The notes under the pieces: model-generated
What the model saw: only the letters and a program-made list of their open reading frames with translations
The model's database searches: none
What the model was told of the DNA's origin: nothing
In this document: one piece after another, positions 25,284 through 35,052 of the stretch
How positions within the stretch are numbered: position 1 is the stretch's first letter
Layout of the letters: every line of letters starts with the position of its first letter
Made by a program: the position numbers and the translations under genes
Assembly (NCBI GenBank): GCA_028284045.1
Contig: JANQSN010000063.1
Coordinates: 1 to 64,000 of the forward strand
Direction: 5' to 3'
Origin: Alphaproteobacteria bacterium
GTDB lineage: Bacteria > Pseudomonadota > Alphaproteobacteria > DSM-16000 > Inquilinaceae
DNA: 64,000 nucleotides

Positions 25284-25757
25284 TCAGTTCGCGTCTCGGG
25301 ACAACCTCGCAATCGCCGCGCGGGCCAGCGCGTCGGCGCGTTCGTTTTCCGGGTGGCCGGCATGGCCGCGTACCCAGTGCCAGTCGACCCGGTGAGGGGC
25401 GGCGGCGGCCTCCAGGCGTTGCCAGAGGTCCTGGTTCTTCACTGGCTTCTTGTCGGCGGTCTTCCAGCCGCGCGCCTTCCAGCCGGCGAGCCATTGGGTG
25501 ATGCCCTGGCGGACATATTGGCTGTCTGTGGTCAGCGACACGGCCATGGGCCGCTTCAGGGCCGTCAGGGCCTCGATCGCCGCGGTCAGCTCCATGCGGT
25601 TGTTGGTGGTCTCGGCTTCCGCGCCGGACAACTCCCGCTCCCGCCCCTGCCAGCGCAGGATGGCGCCCCAGCCGCCGGGGCCCGGATTGCCGGTGCAGGC
25701 GCCGTCGGTGAAGATCTCCACGGTCTCTCCGCCCGCATCGCCCGTCCCGCCGGTCAT
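25284..25757 (-). CDS. rnhA: Ribonuclease HI
   Basis: 157-residue RNase H type 1, close to the E. coli length of 155. The four catalytic acids are present at D18 (FTDGAC), E56 (NRMEL), D78 (TTDSQYV) and D142 (ERADALA), with the flexible-loop His at H132. It cuts the RNA strand of RNA-DNA hybrids in the cytoplasm. Its start codon overlaps the stop of the homoserine kinase gene by four bases (ATGA), which implies translational coupling in a thrB-rnhA operon, an arrangement common in alphaproteobacteria. Confidence 0.97.
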   Translation of the reverse strand: MTGGTGDAGGETVEIFTDGACTGNPGPGGWGAILRWQGRERELSGAEAETTNNRMELTAAIEALTALKRPMAVSLTTDSQYVRQGITQWLAGWKARGWKTADKKPVKNQDLWQRLEAAAAPHRVDWHWVRGHAGHPENERADALARAAIARLSRDAN

Positions 25758-26719
25758 GGGTCGAGCCCATAGGCGCCGACACCCGTCACCTGCTGGTGGA
25801 AGCGCAGCTTCGCCCAGTATTCCAGCGGGTCCTTCGGCTGGACGAAGGCGCCCGGCGGGTGGTGCAGCCAGTCATAGAGGCGGGTCAGCAGGAAGCGCAG
25901 CGCCGCCCCGCGGGCCAGCAGCGGCAGGGCCGCCAGCTCGTCGGCGCTCACGGGGCGCACCTTCGTGTAGCTGCGCAGCAGCCCGCGCGCCTTGGTGACG
26001 TTGAACTGGCCGTCGGGCTCGAAGCACCAGGCGTTCAGGCATACCGCCAGGTCGTAGGCCAGGAAATCGGTGCAGGAGAAGTAGAAGTCGATGAAGCCGC
26101 TGAGCTCGGTCCCCTTGAAGAAGACGTTGTCGGGGAACAGGTCGGCATGCACCAGGCCGGTGGGCAGGCCGGCCGGCCAGGCGGATTCGAGATGGGCCAG
26201 CTCCGTCTCCAGCATCTCCGCGAGATCGGCGCGCACCTCATGGGCGCGGGCGCGCGAGCGGTCGAGCAGCGGGCGCCACCCGGCGACCGACAGGTCGTTG
26301 GCCCGCGCCATCGCGAAATCCGCGCCCGCCAGATGCATGGCGGCGAGACCGGCGCCGAGGCGCTGGCAATGCTCCGGCGTGACCCGGCGCGGCCACAGCC
26401 CCTCCAGGAAGCTGATCACCGCCGCTGGCCGCCCGGCCAGCCGGCCGAGCGCAGCCCCGTCGCGCGCCGCCACCGGCTGCGGGCAGGCGATGCCGCGCCC
26501 CGCCAGATGCTGCATGACGGCGATGAAGAAGGGCAGGTCCGCTTCGTTCACCCGCTTCTCGTAGAGCGTCAGGATGAACGGTCCGCGCTCCGTCACCATC
26601 AGGTAGTTGGAGTTCTCCACCCCTTCGGCGATACCCTTCAGCGACAACAGGCGGCCGAGGTCGTACCCGGCGACGAACCGGGCGGCTTCCTCGTCGGTCA
26701 CTTCGGTGTAGACAGCCAT
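25754..26719 (-). CDS. thrB: Homoserine kinase, aminoglycoside-phosphotransferase type
   Basis: 321-residue kinase of the alphaproteobacterial ThrB family, which has a choline-kinase/APH fold rather than the GHMP fold. Characteristic parts: [22 protein letters not shown] at the N-terminus, [13 protein letters not shown] for nucleotide binding, [12 protein letters not shown] carrying the catalytic Asp, and GFIDFYFSC for metal binding. It phosphorylates homoserine for threonine synthesis. It is followed by rnhA with a four-base overlap and is divergent from polA. Confidence 0.95.
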   Translation of the reverse strand: MAVYTEVTDEEAARFVAGYDLGRLLSLKGIAEGVENSNYLMVTERGPFILTLYEKRVNEADLPFFIAVMQHLAGRGIACPQPVAARDGAALGRLAGRPAAVISFLEGLWPRRVTPEHCQRLGAGLAAMHLAGADFAMARANDLSVAGWRPLLDRSRARAHEVRADLAEMLETELAHLESAWPAGLPTGLVHADLFPDNVFFKGTELSGFIDFYFSCTDFLAYDLAVCLNAWCFEPDGQFNVTKARGLLRSYTKVRPVSADELAALPLLARGAALRFLLTRLYDWLHHPPGAFVQPKDPLEYWAKLRFHQQVTGVGAYGLDP

Positions 26720-26844
26720 GACGCCGGGCGGGTGACGGGCAGGGCGCCGCGGGCGAGCGGGCGATTTCTCCGTATAGCACCATCCGGGCCGGTCCGGGCA
26801 ACCGAGCGGCGGCGAGCGGTCTTGAGGGCGACAAGGGCGAGGCG

Positions 26845-29655
26845 ATGACCACCGAGGACGATCTGATCGGCACGGCCGGCGAGGCCGCGAACCTGCCCGC
26901 CCCCTTGAGCGACGACGCGCCCGTCTACTATCTGATCGACGGCTCGGGCTACATCTTCCGCGCCTATCACGCGATCCCCGACAGCTTCCGCCGGGCCGAC
27001 GGCACGCTGGTCAACGCGGTGCACGGCTTCGCCGCCATGCTGATGAAGCTGCTGGGCGAGGTGCAGGCGAGCCACATGGCCGTCATCTTCGACGCCGCGC
27101 GGGTCAATTTCCGCAACGAGATCTACCCCGACTACAAGGCCAACCGCGACGATCCGCCCGAAGACCTGGTGCCGCAATTCGCCCTGATCCGCGAGGCGAC
27201 GCGCGCCTTCAACCTGGCCCAGGTGGAGGTCGAAGGCTATGAGGCCGACGACCTGATCGCCACCTATTGCCGCCTGGCGCGCGCCACCGGCGCGCGGGTC
27301 GTCGTGGTGTCGTCGGACAAGGACCTGATGCAGCTCGTCGGTGACGGCGTCAGCCTGCTGGACCCGATGAAGAACCGCTCGATCGGCCCGGCGGAGGTGG
27401 CGGAGAAGTTCGGCGTGGCGCCGGACCGGGTGGTCGACGTCCAGGCGCTGGCCGGCGACAGCATCGACAATGTGCCGGGCGTGCCGGGCATCGGCATCAA
27501 GACGGCCGCGCAACTGATCACCCAGTTCGGCGATCTCGACACGCTGCTGGACCGCGCGGGCGAGATCCCGCAGCCCAAGCGCCGCCAGAACCTGATGGAG
27601 CATGCCGAGGCGGCGCGCCTGTCGCGCCGGCTGGTGGCGCTGGCGGACGACGCGCCGGTGCCGCTCGGCCTCGACGCGCTGGCGGTGCAGCCGATCGATG
27701 TCGACGCGCTGACCGGGTTTCTGGCGACCCAAGGCTTCCGCACCATCACCCAGCGGGCGCGCGAGCAGTTCGGCGGCAACGCCCCGGCGCCGGCGCCCGC
27801 GCCGGCCGGCGCACCGGTCGCCGCGGACTATGAGCTTGTGCAGGACGAAGACCGGCTGGACGCCTGGATCGCCGACGCCACGGCGGCCGGCATCGTCGCC
27901 GTGGATACGGAGACGACGTCGCTGAACGCGATGACCGCCCGGCTGGTCGGGGTCTCGCTGGCGATCGCGCCGAGCCGCGCCTGCTACATCCCGCTCGCGC
28001 ATGATCCGGCCGGCGGCGGTCTGGCGCTGGAGGCCGGCGACGCGCGGCCCCGGCAGATCCCGATGGACCGGGCGCTCGCCCGGCTGAAGACGCTGCTGGA
28101 GGACGACAGCGTCCTGAAGGTGGCGCAGAACCTGAAATACGACTGGCTGGTGCTGGTCCGCCACGGCATCCGCATCGCCCCGGCCGACGACACCATGCTG
28201 ATGTCCTATGCGCTGGACGGCGGACGCCACGGCCACGGCATGGACGAGCTGGCGCGCCGCCATCTCGACCACGAGACCATTCCCTATTCGTCGGTGTGCG
28301 GCAGTGGCCGCCAGCAGATCACCTTCGACCAGGTGCCGCTGGACAAGGCGCGCGACTATGCCGCCGAAGATGCCGACGTCACGCTGCGCCTGCACGGCCT
28401 GTTCCGCCGCCGTTTGGTGGCGGATCGCATGACCGAGGTCTACGAGACGCTCGACCGGCCGCTGCCCGCCATCGTCGCCGCCATGGAACAGACCGGCGTC
28501 AAGGTCGACCGGGCGGTGCTGGCGCGGCTGTCGGGCGAGTTCGCCGAGCGCCTGGCCGCGCTGGAGGCAACGGTGCACGAGCTGGCCGGCACGCCATTCA
28601 ATCTCGGCTCGCCCAAGCAGCTTGGCGAGGTGCTGTTCGACCGGCTTGGCCTGCCCGGCGGCAAGAAGGGCAAGGCCGGCGCCTATTCGACCGATGTCAG
28701 CGTGCTGGAGCCGCTGGCCGCCCAAGGCCATGACGTGGTCGCGCGGCTTCTCGACTGGCGCCAGCTCGCCAAGCTGAAGAGCACCTATACCGATGCCCTG
28801 ATCGGCGAGATCCATCCCGAGACCGGCCGGGTCCACACCTCCTACGGGCTGGCGGCGACGAATACCGGGCGGCTGTCCTCCACCGATCCCAATCTGCAGA
28901 ATATCCCGATCCGCACCGAAGAGGGCCGGAAGATCCGCGAGGCCTTCGTGGCGGAAGACGGCTGGCGCCTGGTCTCCGTCGACTATTCGCAGATCGAACT
29001 GCGCCTGGTCGCCCATATCGCCGGCATCGAGGCGCTGAAGCAGGCGTTCCGCGACGGCGTCGACATCCACGCCAAGACGGCGGCGGAGGTGTTCGGCGTG
29101 CCGCTGGCCGAGATGACCGGGGAGCTGCGCCGCCAGGCCAAGGCGATCAATTTCGGCATCATCTACGGCATCTCGGCCTTCGGTCTGGCCAACCAGCTCG
29201 GCATCGCGCAAGGCGAGGCCGCCGCCTTCATCAAGACCTATCTCGCCCGCTTCGGCGAGCTGAAGGCGTGGATGGACGCCACCAAGAAGGCGGGCCACGA
29301 GAAGGGGTTCGTGACCACCCTGTGGGGCCGCAAGGTGCATCTGCCGTCGATCGCCGACAAGAACCCGGCGCGGCGCGGCTTCGCGGAACGCCAGGCGATC
29401 AACGCGCCGATCCAGGGCACCGCCGCCGACATCATGAAGCGGGCGATGATCCAGGTGGCCCGCGCCCTGCCGCGCTCGGGCCTGCAGGCGCGCATGCTCC
29501 TGCAGGTGCATGACGAGCTGCTGTTCGAGGCGCCGGCGGCAGAGGTGGAAGAGACCAAGGCCCTGGTCCGCCGCGAGATGGAACGCGCCGCCCCCCTCGA
29601 CATCCCCCTGGTCGCCGACGCCGGCGACGGCCCCACCTGGGCCGCGGCGCATTGA
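26845..29655 (+). CDS. polA: DNA polymerase I
   Basis: 936-residue family A polymerase. The N-terminal 5'-nuclease domain (about 25-310, with YKANRDDPPEDL and a DSIDNVPGVPGIG helix-hairpin-helix) is followed by a proofreading exonuclease with an intact DTETTSL motif near residue 354. The polymerase domain has motif A DYSQIELR near 713, motif B RRQAKAINFGIIYG near 763, and motif C QVHDELLFE near 888. All activities therefore look functional: Okazaki fragment processing and repair synthesis. The N-terminus has about 25 extra residues. A single gene divergent from thrB. Confidence 0.98.
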   Translation: MTTEDDLIGTAGEAANLPAPLSDDAPVYYLIDGSGYIFRAYHAIPDSFRRADGTLVNAVHGFAAMLMKLLGEVQASHMAVIFDAARVNFRNEIYPDYKANRDDPPEDLVPQFALIREATRAFNLAQVEVEGYEADDLIATYCRLARATGARVVVVSSDKDLMQLVGDGVSLLDPMKNRSIGPAEVAEKFGVAPDRVVDVQALAGDSIDNVPGVPGIGIKTAAQLITQFGDLDTLLDRAGEIPQPKRRQNLMEHAEAARLSRRLVALADDAPVPLGLDALAVQPIDVDALTGFLATQGFRTITQRAREQFGGNAPAPAPAPAGAPVAADYELVQDEDRLDAWIADATAAGIVAVDTETTSLNAMTARLVGVSLAIAPSRACYIPLAHDPAGGGLALEAGDARPRQIPMDRALARLKTLLEDDSVLKVAQNLKYDWLVLVRHGIRIAPADDTMLMSYALDGGRHGHGMDELARRHLDHETIPYSSVCGSGRQQITFDQVPLDKARDYAAEDADVTLRLHGLFRRRLVADRMTEVYETLDRPLPAIVAAMEQTGVKVDRAVLARLSGEFAERLAALEATVHELAGTPFNLGSPKQLGEVLFDRLGLPGGKKGKAGAYSTDVSVLEPLAAQGHDVVARLLDWRQLAKLKSTYTDALIGEIHPETGRVHTSYGLAATNTGRLSSTDPNLQNIPIRTEEGRKIREAFVAEDGWRLVSVDYSQIELRLVAHIAGIEALKQAFRDGVDIHAKTAAEVFGVPLAEMTGELRRQAKAINFGIIYGISAFGLANQLGIAQGEAAAFIKTYLARFGELKAWMDATKKAGHEKGFVTTLWGRKVHLPSIADKNPARRGFAERQAINAPIQGTAADIMKRAMIQVARALPRSGLQARMLLQVHDELLFEAPAAEVEETKALVRREMERAAPLDIPLVADAGDGPTWAAAH

Positions 29656-29669
29656 GAGGGGCTCAGCCC

Positions 29670-30458
29670 CTATTTCGGCGCCAGCCTGGGCAGTAGGCGA
29701 GCGAGCAGGCTGGGGGCGAGGCGTTTCAGGTACCAGGCGAAGACTTCCTTGCCGCCGATGACCACCAGCCGGTCGCCGTACTCCACGGCGCGCAGGAGGC
29801 GCCGAGCGACGCGTTCCGGCGCGACGCCGCCGGCCCGGGCGGCGGCGGCCCCGGCGGCGCGGCCGTCCGGCGCCAAGGCGGCTTCGGCGAAGCCGGTGGC
29901 GACATAGCCGGGGCAGACCAGGGTGACGGCGACGCCGGACCCCGCCAACTCCGCCTCCAGCGACTCGAAAAACCCGTGCAGCGCGTGCTTGGACGCCGCG
30001 TAGCCGCTGCGCCGCGGCGGGCCGATCATGCCGGCCAGGCTGCTGACCGCCACCAGCCGGCCGAAGCCGCGGGCGATCATGCCCGGCAGCACCGCCTTGG
30101 TCAGGCCGATGGGGGCGAGCGTGTTGACCGCAATCAGCCGCCGGTCGACGGCGAAATCGGTTTCCGCCGCGGTCCCGCGCTGGCCGATGCCCGCGGCATG
30201 GACGACGACGTCGATGCGCCCGGCCACGGCCTCCGCCGCCGCTGCGAGATCGGCGAGGCTGTCGAGATCTTCCAGATCACCGGGCAGGGGCCTGGCCGCG
30301 TTCCCGGCGGCCCGGCAGGTGTCGTCGAGCGGCCCGCGGCGGCGCGCCGTGGCGATCACCTGGGCCCCGCCGGCTGCCGCGTCGATGGCGACGGCAGCAC
30401 CGATGCCCGACGATGCACCGGTCACCCACCAGATCTGGCCGGCGAAGGGCTGCGGCAT
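29670..30458 (-). CDS. Short-chain dehydrogenase/reductase
   Basis: 262-residue SDR. The NAD(P)-binding motif TGASSGIG is at residues 13-20 and the catalytic pair YAASK follows a conserved Ser-rich strand (VAVSSLAG). The Gly-rich insert after GYVATGF and a hydrophobic C-terminus hint at a membrane-associated lipid or steroid-type substrate, as in the DltE-like SDR group. It reads toward polA (convergent, 14-base gap with a small hairpin) and follows the peroxiredoxin gene by 15 bases, so the two may form an operon. Substrate unknown. Confidence 0.9.
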   Translation of the reverse strand: MPQPFAGQIWWVTGASSGIGAAVAIDAAAGGAQVIATARRRGPLDDTCRAAGNAARPLPGDLEDLDSLADLAAAAEAVAGRIDVVVHAAGIGQRGTAAETDFAVDRRLIAVNTLAPIGLTKAVLPGMIARGFGRLVAVSSLAGMIGPPRRSGYAASKHALHGFFESLEAELAGSGVAVTLVCPGYVATGFAEAALAPDGRAAGAAAARAGGVAPERVARRLLRAVEYGDRLVVIGGKEVFAWYLKRLAPSLLARLLPRLAPK

Positions 30459-30473
30459 GGGGTCGGTCCGCGC

Positions 30474-30974
30474 CTACAGGGCGGCCAGCACCTTCTCCGC
30501 GCTGGTGGCGTCGAGGCCGCTTTCGTCGACGGCGATGTGCCGCACGACGCCGTCCTCGACGATCATGGCGAAGCGCTTGCAGCGCAGGCCGAGGCCGGCG
30601 CCGCGGGCATCCTTCTCCAACCCCAGCACGCGGGTGAAGTCGCCATTGCCGTCTGGCAGCATCTCCACCGCCGCGCCCGCGCCTTGCGCGTCGGCCCAGG
30701 CGGCCATCACGAAGGGGTCGTTGACCGACAGGCAGGCAATGCGGGCGACGCCGCGCGCGCGCAACGCCGCGGCCTGCTCGATGAAGCCCGGCAGGTGCCG
30801 GCCGGAGCAGGTCGGCGTGAACGCGCCGGGCACGCCGAACAGCACGCTGGTGCCCGCCGCGAACAGCGCCGCGGTGTCCAGCGTCTCCATGCCGTCGGGG
30901 CCGAGCCGCTTCAGGGCGACCGAGGGCAGGCGGGCGCCCACCGCGATCGGCATCGCCGGAACCGGGGTATCCAT
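30474..30974 (-). CDS. Peroxiredoxin, Prx5-like
   Basis: 166-residue atypical peroxiredoxin. The peroxidatic Cys56 sits in PGAFTPTC, the Prx5/AhpE-type signature, and further Cys residues at 81 and 132 could resolve the sulfenate. It reduces hydrogen and organic peroxides using glutaredoxin, thioredoxin or glutathione. The ATG at 30974 gives a normal N-terminus for the family. Upstream of, and probably co-transcribed with, the SDR gene. Confidence 0.93.
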   Translation of the reverse strand: MDTPVPAMPIAVGARLPSVALKRLGPDGMETLDTAALFAAGTSVLFGVPGAFTPTCSGRHLPGFIEQAAALRARGVARIACLSVNDPFVMAAWADAQGAGAAVEMLPDGNGDFTRVLGLEKDARGAGLGLRCKRFAMIVEDGVVRHIAVDESGLDATSAEKVLAAL

Positions 30975-31214
30975 GGCGGTCGTCGTCTCCTGCCCGTCTT
31001 AGCCTCACGCCTCCTGCCCGGGATGCGCGCCGGCCCAGAAGGTGGCGGCGATCGACCCGCCTGTCCAGTCTCGCGACGGCGGCGGTCGGGGGCGAACGCC
31101 CCGGGAATTGGGGGGTGGCGGCCGGCCGGCGCTGATGCCATGTTCTGTCGATGGGTGGAGATTTCCCGGCCGGTTCCAGCGCGGGCCGGTGCCCCGGCGA
31201 CCACCCCCCAACCG

Positions 31215-31811
31215 ATGCCCCGACCGGGAACAGGCAAGCCCTTGTACCTCACCGGCCAGTTGCTGATCGCCATGCCGACGATGACGGACCCGCGCTTCGA
31301 GCGCACCGTCATCTACCTGTGCGCCCACAACGACGAGGGCGCGATGGGGCTGGTGGTGAACAAGCCGATGGCGTCGATCACCTTCACCGAGCTGTTGGAC
31401 CAGCTCGACATCCCGGCCGGCGAGCCGGCGATGATGGACCAGCTCGTGCTGTTCGGCGGCCCGGTGGAGAGCGGCCGCGGCTTCGTGCTGCACAGCGGCG
31501 ACTTCGTGCGCGAGGGCACGATGATGGTCGATGAAGAGGCGCTGGGCGACGGCGTGGCGCTGACCGCGACCTTGGACATCCTGCGCGCCATCGCCGACGG
31601 CCAGGGGCCGCGCTGCCACGCGCTGGCGCTGGGCTATGCCGGCTGGGCGCCGGGGCAGCTCGACGGCGAGATGCAGGCCAATGGCTGGCTGACCGCCCCG
31701 GCGGACGAATCGATCCTGTTCGACCGGGATCTTTCGACCAAATGGGAACGCGCCATCGCCAAGCTCGGCATCAGCCCGGCGATGCTGTCGGGCGAGAGCG
31801 GTCACGCGTAA
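31215..31811 (+). CDS. YqgE/AlgH family protein
   Basis: 198-residue protein of the YqgE/AlgH family: begins [18 protein letters not shown], with [23 protein letters not shown] and the later [15 protein letters not shown] and [15 protein letters not shown] motifs. The family has a two-domain alpha/beta fold of unclear role; AlgH was first linked to alginate regulation in Pseudomonas. I chose the ATG at 31215 because conservation starts right after it; the frame is open far upstream only because of GC bias. Confidence 0.93.
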   Translation: MPRPGTGKPLYLTGQLLIAMPTMTDPRFERTVIYLCAHNDEGAMGLVVNKPMASITFTELLDQLDIPAGEPAMMDQLVLFGGPVESGRGFVLHSGDFVREGTMMVDEEALGDGVALTATLDILRAIADGQGPRCHALALGYAGWAPGQLDGEMQANGWLTAPADESILFDRDLSTKWERAIAKLGISPAMLSGESGHA

Positions 31812-31829
31812 GCGGCAGTTCCCGCCGGC

Positions 31830-32672
31830 TCAGGCCGCCCGGTCGCCGTCCAGGCGGCCGTCTTCGATCGGCGCCACCCGATCGGCGCCCACGCGGGCGG
31901 CATGCCGGTCGGCCACCGCGGCAGCGAACGCCTCGAACAGGGCCGAGGACGGCGCATCCTCCCAATACCGCCATTCCGGGTGCCATTGAATGCCGAGCGC
32001 GAAGCCGTCCGCGCGGGTCACCGGCGCGTCGTCATAGGCGGTGACCCGCACCGCCTCGATCTGGCCGTCCGGCGCGAGAGCCTCCACCGCCAGGCCGGGG
32101 GCGAGCCGGTCGATCCCCTGCCAGTGCAGCGAGTTGACCGCGTACCGGGCGGCACCCGTGATCTGGCGCAGCCGGCCGTCGGCCGCGGTCGTCACCTCAT
32201 GCGCAGGGGCGAACTTGACGGCGCGCGGCTGGTCGGGCGGTGCGCGGTGGTCGATGCGGCCGGGCTCTTCATGCACCTTCTGATAGAGCGTGCCGCCCAG
32301 CGCCACGTTCAGCTCCTGAATGCCGCGGCAGATCGCCAGGATCGGCAGGCGGGCGGCGACGGCGGCGCGAACCAGCGGCAGTGTCGTCGCATCGCGCGCC
32401 GGATCGACCTCCGTGCCCGCGTCCAGCGGCGGGCCGTCGTAATAGCCGGGCTCCACCATCGACAGGCCCCCGGTCAGGAACAGGCCGTCGATCTGGGCGA
32501 TGATCGCCTCGGCCTCGATCGCCCCGCCCAGCGCCGGCATCAGCCAGGGCAGGGCGCGGGCGCCGTCGGCCACCGCTGCGACATATTTGTCGCCGACCGC
32601 GTGGAAGGGGCTGTCCGTCACCGTCTTGATGCAGCAGGGGATGAGGACGATGGGTCGTGAGGACTGCGTCAT
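31830..32672 (-). CDS. Gamma-glutamyl-GABA hydrolase-type glutamine amidotransferase (peptidase C26)
   Basis: 280-residue class I glutamine amidotransferase of the PuuD/C26 group. The catalytic nucleophile is C115 in LAICRGIQE and the His/Glu of the triad lie in GIQWHPEWR near residue 248. Such enzymes split gamma-glutamyl conjugates made in polyamine (putrescine) breakdown. No other puu genes are nearby. The ATG at 32672 starts a normal protein; the open frame upstream to 33386 overlaps the divergent gene and is rejected. Confidence 0.9.
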   Translation of the reverse strand: MTQSSRPIVLIPCCIKTVTDSPFHAVGDKYVAAVADGARALPWLMPALGGAIEAEAIIAQIDGLFLTGGLSMVEPGYYDGPPLDAGTEVDPARDATTLPLVRAAVAARLPILAICRGIQELNVALGGTLYQKVHEEPGRIDHRAPPDQPRAVKFAPAHEVTTAADGRLRQITGAARYAVNSLHWQGIDRLAPGLAVEALAPDGQIEAVRVTAYDDAPVTRADGFALGIQWHPEWRYWEDAPSSALFEAFAAAVADRHAARVGADRVAPIEDGRLDGDRAA

Positions 32673-32759
32673 GCAACGGCCGCCCGCTCGCAAAGAGTTG
32701 TCGTCGGTCCGCCCCAGCCTTGGTTTGCCCGGCGGGCGGATCTGCGCCATATCCCAAGC

Positions 32760-33560
32760 ATGTTGGACGTCGTCTCGCAAGAACTGCTGACCTGGCGCGG
32801 CGCGGTGATCGCCGGCTGGGTGGCGCTGCTGTTCGCGGCGGAACGCTGGGTGCCGGCCGCCCTGGCGCCGGCCGGCGACGGCTGGCTGGGCTGGCGCCGG
32901 GTGCTGCGCAACGGCGTCTTCTGGGCGATGACCTTCGGTCTCTCGCCGCTGGTCGTGCTGCCGATCACGGTGGCGGCGGCGGGGCTGACCATCGGTCCGG
33001 TGGGCGACTGGCGGCCGGAGTGGTGGGGCGGCTGGTGGGGCTTGGCGCTGGATATCCTGCTGTTGGACCTGTTCATCTATTGGTGGCACCGGGCCAACCA
33101 CGCGCTGCCGCTGCTGTGGCGCTTCCACGAGGTGCACCATCTCGACCAGTTCCTCGACACCACGTCGGCGCTGCGCTTCCACTTCGGCGAATTGGTGTTG
33201 AGCGGGCTGGTGCGCGGCCTGGTCATCATCGCCGCCGACGTGCCGCTGACCTCCGTCCTCGTCTTCGAAGGGCTGGTGGTGGTGGCCACGGTGTTCCACC
33301 ACAGCAATCTGCGGCTGCCGGCGCGGCTGGAGCGGATGTTGTCGGCGGTGATCATCACGCCGTCGATCCATTGGGTGCACCATCACGCGATCCGCGCCGA
33401 TACCGACAGCAACTACGGCACGCTGTTGTCGTGCTGGGACCGGCTGTTCGCCAGCAAGAGCCGGACCCGGCGCTGGGCCGCCATGCCGATCGGCGTGGAG
33501 CGGGAGCGGGACCTGCCCGTCGGCCGGCTGCTGCTGCGCCCCTTCCGGCGGATCCGCTGA
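32760..33560 (+). CDS. Fatty-acid hydroxylase / sterol desaturase family membrane protein
   Basis: 266-residue integral membrane di-iron enzyme. Histidine clusters are visible in order: HRANH near residue 110, HEVHH near 123, HHS near 180 and VHHHAIRADTDSNYG near 206, all facing the cytoplasm between about four membrane helices. The family hydroxylates or desaturates lipids, sterols, hopanoids, carotenoids or ornithine lipids using oxygen. Substrate is not predictable here. The start is separated by 87 bases from the divergent amidotransferase gene. Confidence 0.9.
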   Translation: MLDVVSQELLTWRGAVIAGWVALLFAAERWVPAALAPAGDGWLGWRRVLRNGVFWAMTFGLSPLVVLPITVAAAGLTIGPVGDWRPEWWGGWWGLALDILLLDLFIYWWHRANHALPLLWRFHEVHHLDQFLDTTSALRFHFGELVLSGLVRGLVIIAADVPLTSVLVFEGLVVVATVFHHSNLRLPARLERMLSAVIITPSIHWVHHHAIRADTDSNYGTLLSCWDRLFASKSRTRRWAAMPIGVERERDLPVGRLLLRPFRRIR

Positions 33561-33574
33561 GGGGCCTTCGCCCC
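33561..33574. terminator. Short hairpin between convergent genes
   Basis: GGGGC and GCCCC arms around a CTTC loop follow directly on the desaturase-family stop codon, facing the lolA end. There is no T-run, so at most a weak bidirectional terminator. Confidence 0.4.
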
Positions 33575-33577
33575 CGC

Positions 33578-34198
33578 CTACTGCTCGCGCAACACCGATG
33601 TCGCAGAGACGAACAGGTCGTCCGACAGGGCGACGCCGTAGCGGGCGTCGTTCAAGATGACCTCCGTCGCCGTGCCCTCGGTGTCCACCACCATCCAGCT
33701 TACGAGCTGCATCGGGTTGGGCGTCAGGCGCAGCGACAGGGTGCCGGCCGACGGATCGTCGGTCTGCACCAGCTCGATCTCGATCAACTGGCCGGTATTG
33801 ACAGCCGACTGCACGGTGACGTCGCCGCTCAGCGTGATGTCCTCGCGGGTGATGAAGTCGGCGAGCGAGGTGCCGAGCACGATGTCGGAACGCTGCTCCA
33901 GCTCACCGTCCCAGAAGGTCAGCATGAAGCCGTCGGCGACGTAGAGATAGGGCACCGGCGGGTCGTAATCGATGCGCATCCGCCCCGGCCGCCACAGGAA
34001 GAAGTCGCCCTGGGCCACCGCGCCGCTCTCGTGCACCTGGGTGAAGCGCGCCTGCATCGTGGTGATGCCGTTGAGGAAGGCGGAGACGCGGGCGAGCAGG
34101 CCCGGGTCGATCCCTTGGGCGCCTGCCGGGCTGGCGGTGGCGAGCACGGTGACGAACAGGGCGGCCAGCAGCGAACGGATCGGCGTCATCGGTCTCAT
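33578..34198 (-). CDS. lolA: Outer-membrane lipoprotein carrier protein LolA
   Basis: 206-residue periplasmic chaperone. Signal peptide at 1-27 (ends PAGAQG), then the LolA beta-barrel pattern: AFLNGITTMQARFTQVHESG, GRMRIDYDPPVPYLYVADG and a Pro-rich NPMQLVSWMVVD strand. It ferries lipoproteins from LolCDE to the outer membrane. In many alphaproteobacteria it lies right after ftsK, as here except for the inserted amidotransferase gene. Confidence 0.93.
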   Translation of the reverse strand: MRPMTPIRSLLAALFVTVLATASPAGAQGIDPGLLARVSAFLNGITTMQARFTQVHESGAVAQGDFFLWRPGRMRIDYDPPVPYLYVADGFMLTFWDGELEQRSDIVLGTSLADFITREDITLSGDVTVQSAVNTGQLIEIELVQTDDPSAGTLSLRLTPNPMQLVSWMVVDTEGTATEVILNDARYGVALSDDLFVSATSVLREQ

Positions 34199-34301
34199 CG
34201 GTCCCGGGGGGCGGCGCGGTCTTACTCAATCGATAGGTAGACGCTTCGCCATGGCGCCGCAAAGGCGAGATGATGGCGGCACCATGGAAGCGGTCGCCCG
34301 G

Positions 34302-35003
34302 TCAGCCGTTCAGGCCGGCCAGCCAGTCGGTGAGGCAGCGCCGGCCCGCCGCGCCGGTCGCGGGACCGAAGCGGGCGGCATCGGCGCGCAGCGCTGCGAC
34401 GCCGAGGCCCGGGACATGGGCGATCTCCACGGCATGGCCGATCAGCCAGCGCTCGAAGCCCTGGCCGTCGGCCTCGGGGTGGAACTGCAGGGCGAGCGCG
34501 TGGTGCCCGACGGCAAAGGCCTGGTTGGGCGTCACCGCGGTCGAGGCAAGCCGGACCGCGCCCGCGGGCAGGTCGAAGGCGTCGCCGTGCCAATGCAGCA
34601 CCGGCAGCCCTTGAAGATGGGTGAGCGGCCCGGCGACCCCCGCGTCGGTCAGGTCGACCGGCGCCCAGCCGATCTCGCGGTGCCCGCCGCTTGTCACCGC
34701 GGCGCCGAGCGCGCGGGCCATCAACTGCGCGCCGAGGCAGAGGCCCAGCGTCGGCCGGCCGGCGGCCAGGCGCCGGCCGAGGGCGGCAATCTCGTCGGCC
34801 AGGAACGGGTAGAGCGCGGTGTCGTTGGCGCCGATCGGCCCGCCCAGCACGACCAGCAGGTCGGCCGCCTCCAGCGCCGCCGGGGACACGTCGTCGACGC
34901 CGGCGTCGAGGTAGCGGATGGCATAGCCGGCGTCGGTCAGTGGCTCGGCGAAGGCGCCGAGATCCTCGAACGGCACATGACGGACGGCCAGCACGGTCGG
35001 CAT
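34302..35003 (-). CDS. Type 1 glutamine amidotransferase (GMP synthase-like)
   Basis: 233-residue class I amidotransferase. Nucleophile C89 is in GLCLGAQLMARALG, and the His-x-Glu of the triad in ALQFHPEADG near residue 172. Proteins of this group act alone on gamma-glutamyl compounds or supply ammonia to a partner. A good AGGGGAAAG ribosome site precedes ATG 35003. It is placed between ftsK and lolA on the same strand, 49 bases after ftsK, and may share that transcript. Partner and substrate unknown. Confidence 0.88.
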   Translation of the reverse strand: MPTVLAVRHVPFEDLGAFAEPLTDAGYAIRYLDAGVDDVSPAALEAADLLVVLGGPIGANDTALYPFLADEIAALGRRLAAGRPTLGLCLGAQLMARALGAAVTSGGHREIGWAPVDLTDAGVAGPLTHLQGLPVLHWHGDAFDLPAGAVRLASTAVTPNQAFAVGHHALALQFHPEADGQGFERWLIGHAVEIAHVPGLGVAALRADAARFGPATGAAGRRCLTDWLAGLNG

Positions 35004-35052
35004 GGGCGCTTTCCCCTGACAGGAAGATCGGCGGGCGCCTTCGGGTCCCGCG

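Noticed and set aside
26698-29652. 984-codon open frame antisense to polA
   Set aside because: It mirrors a complete DNA polymerase I gene and has no recognisable motif; typical of GC-rich third-position bias.
29976-31214. N-terminal extension of YqgE
   Set aside because: The open frame upstream of 31215 runs antisense to the SDR and peroxiredoxin genes and lacks family similarity.
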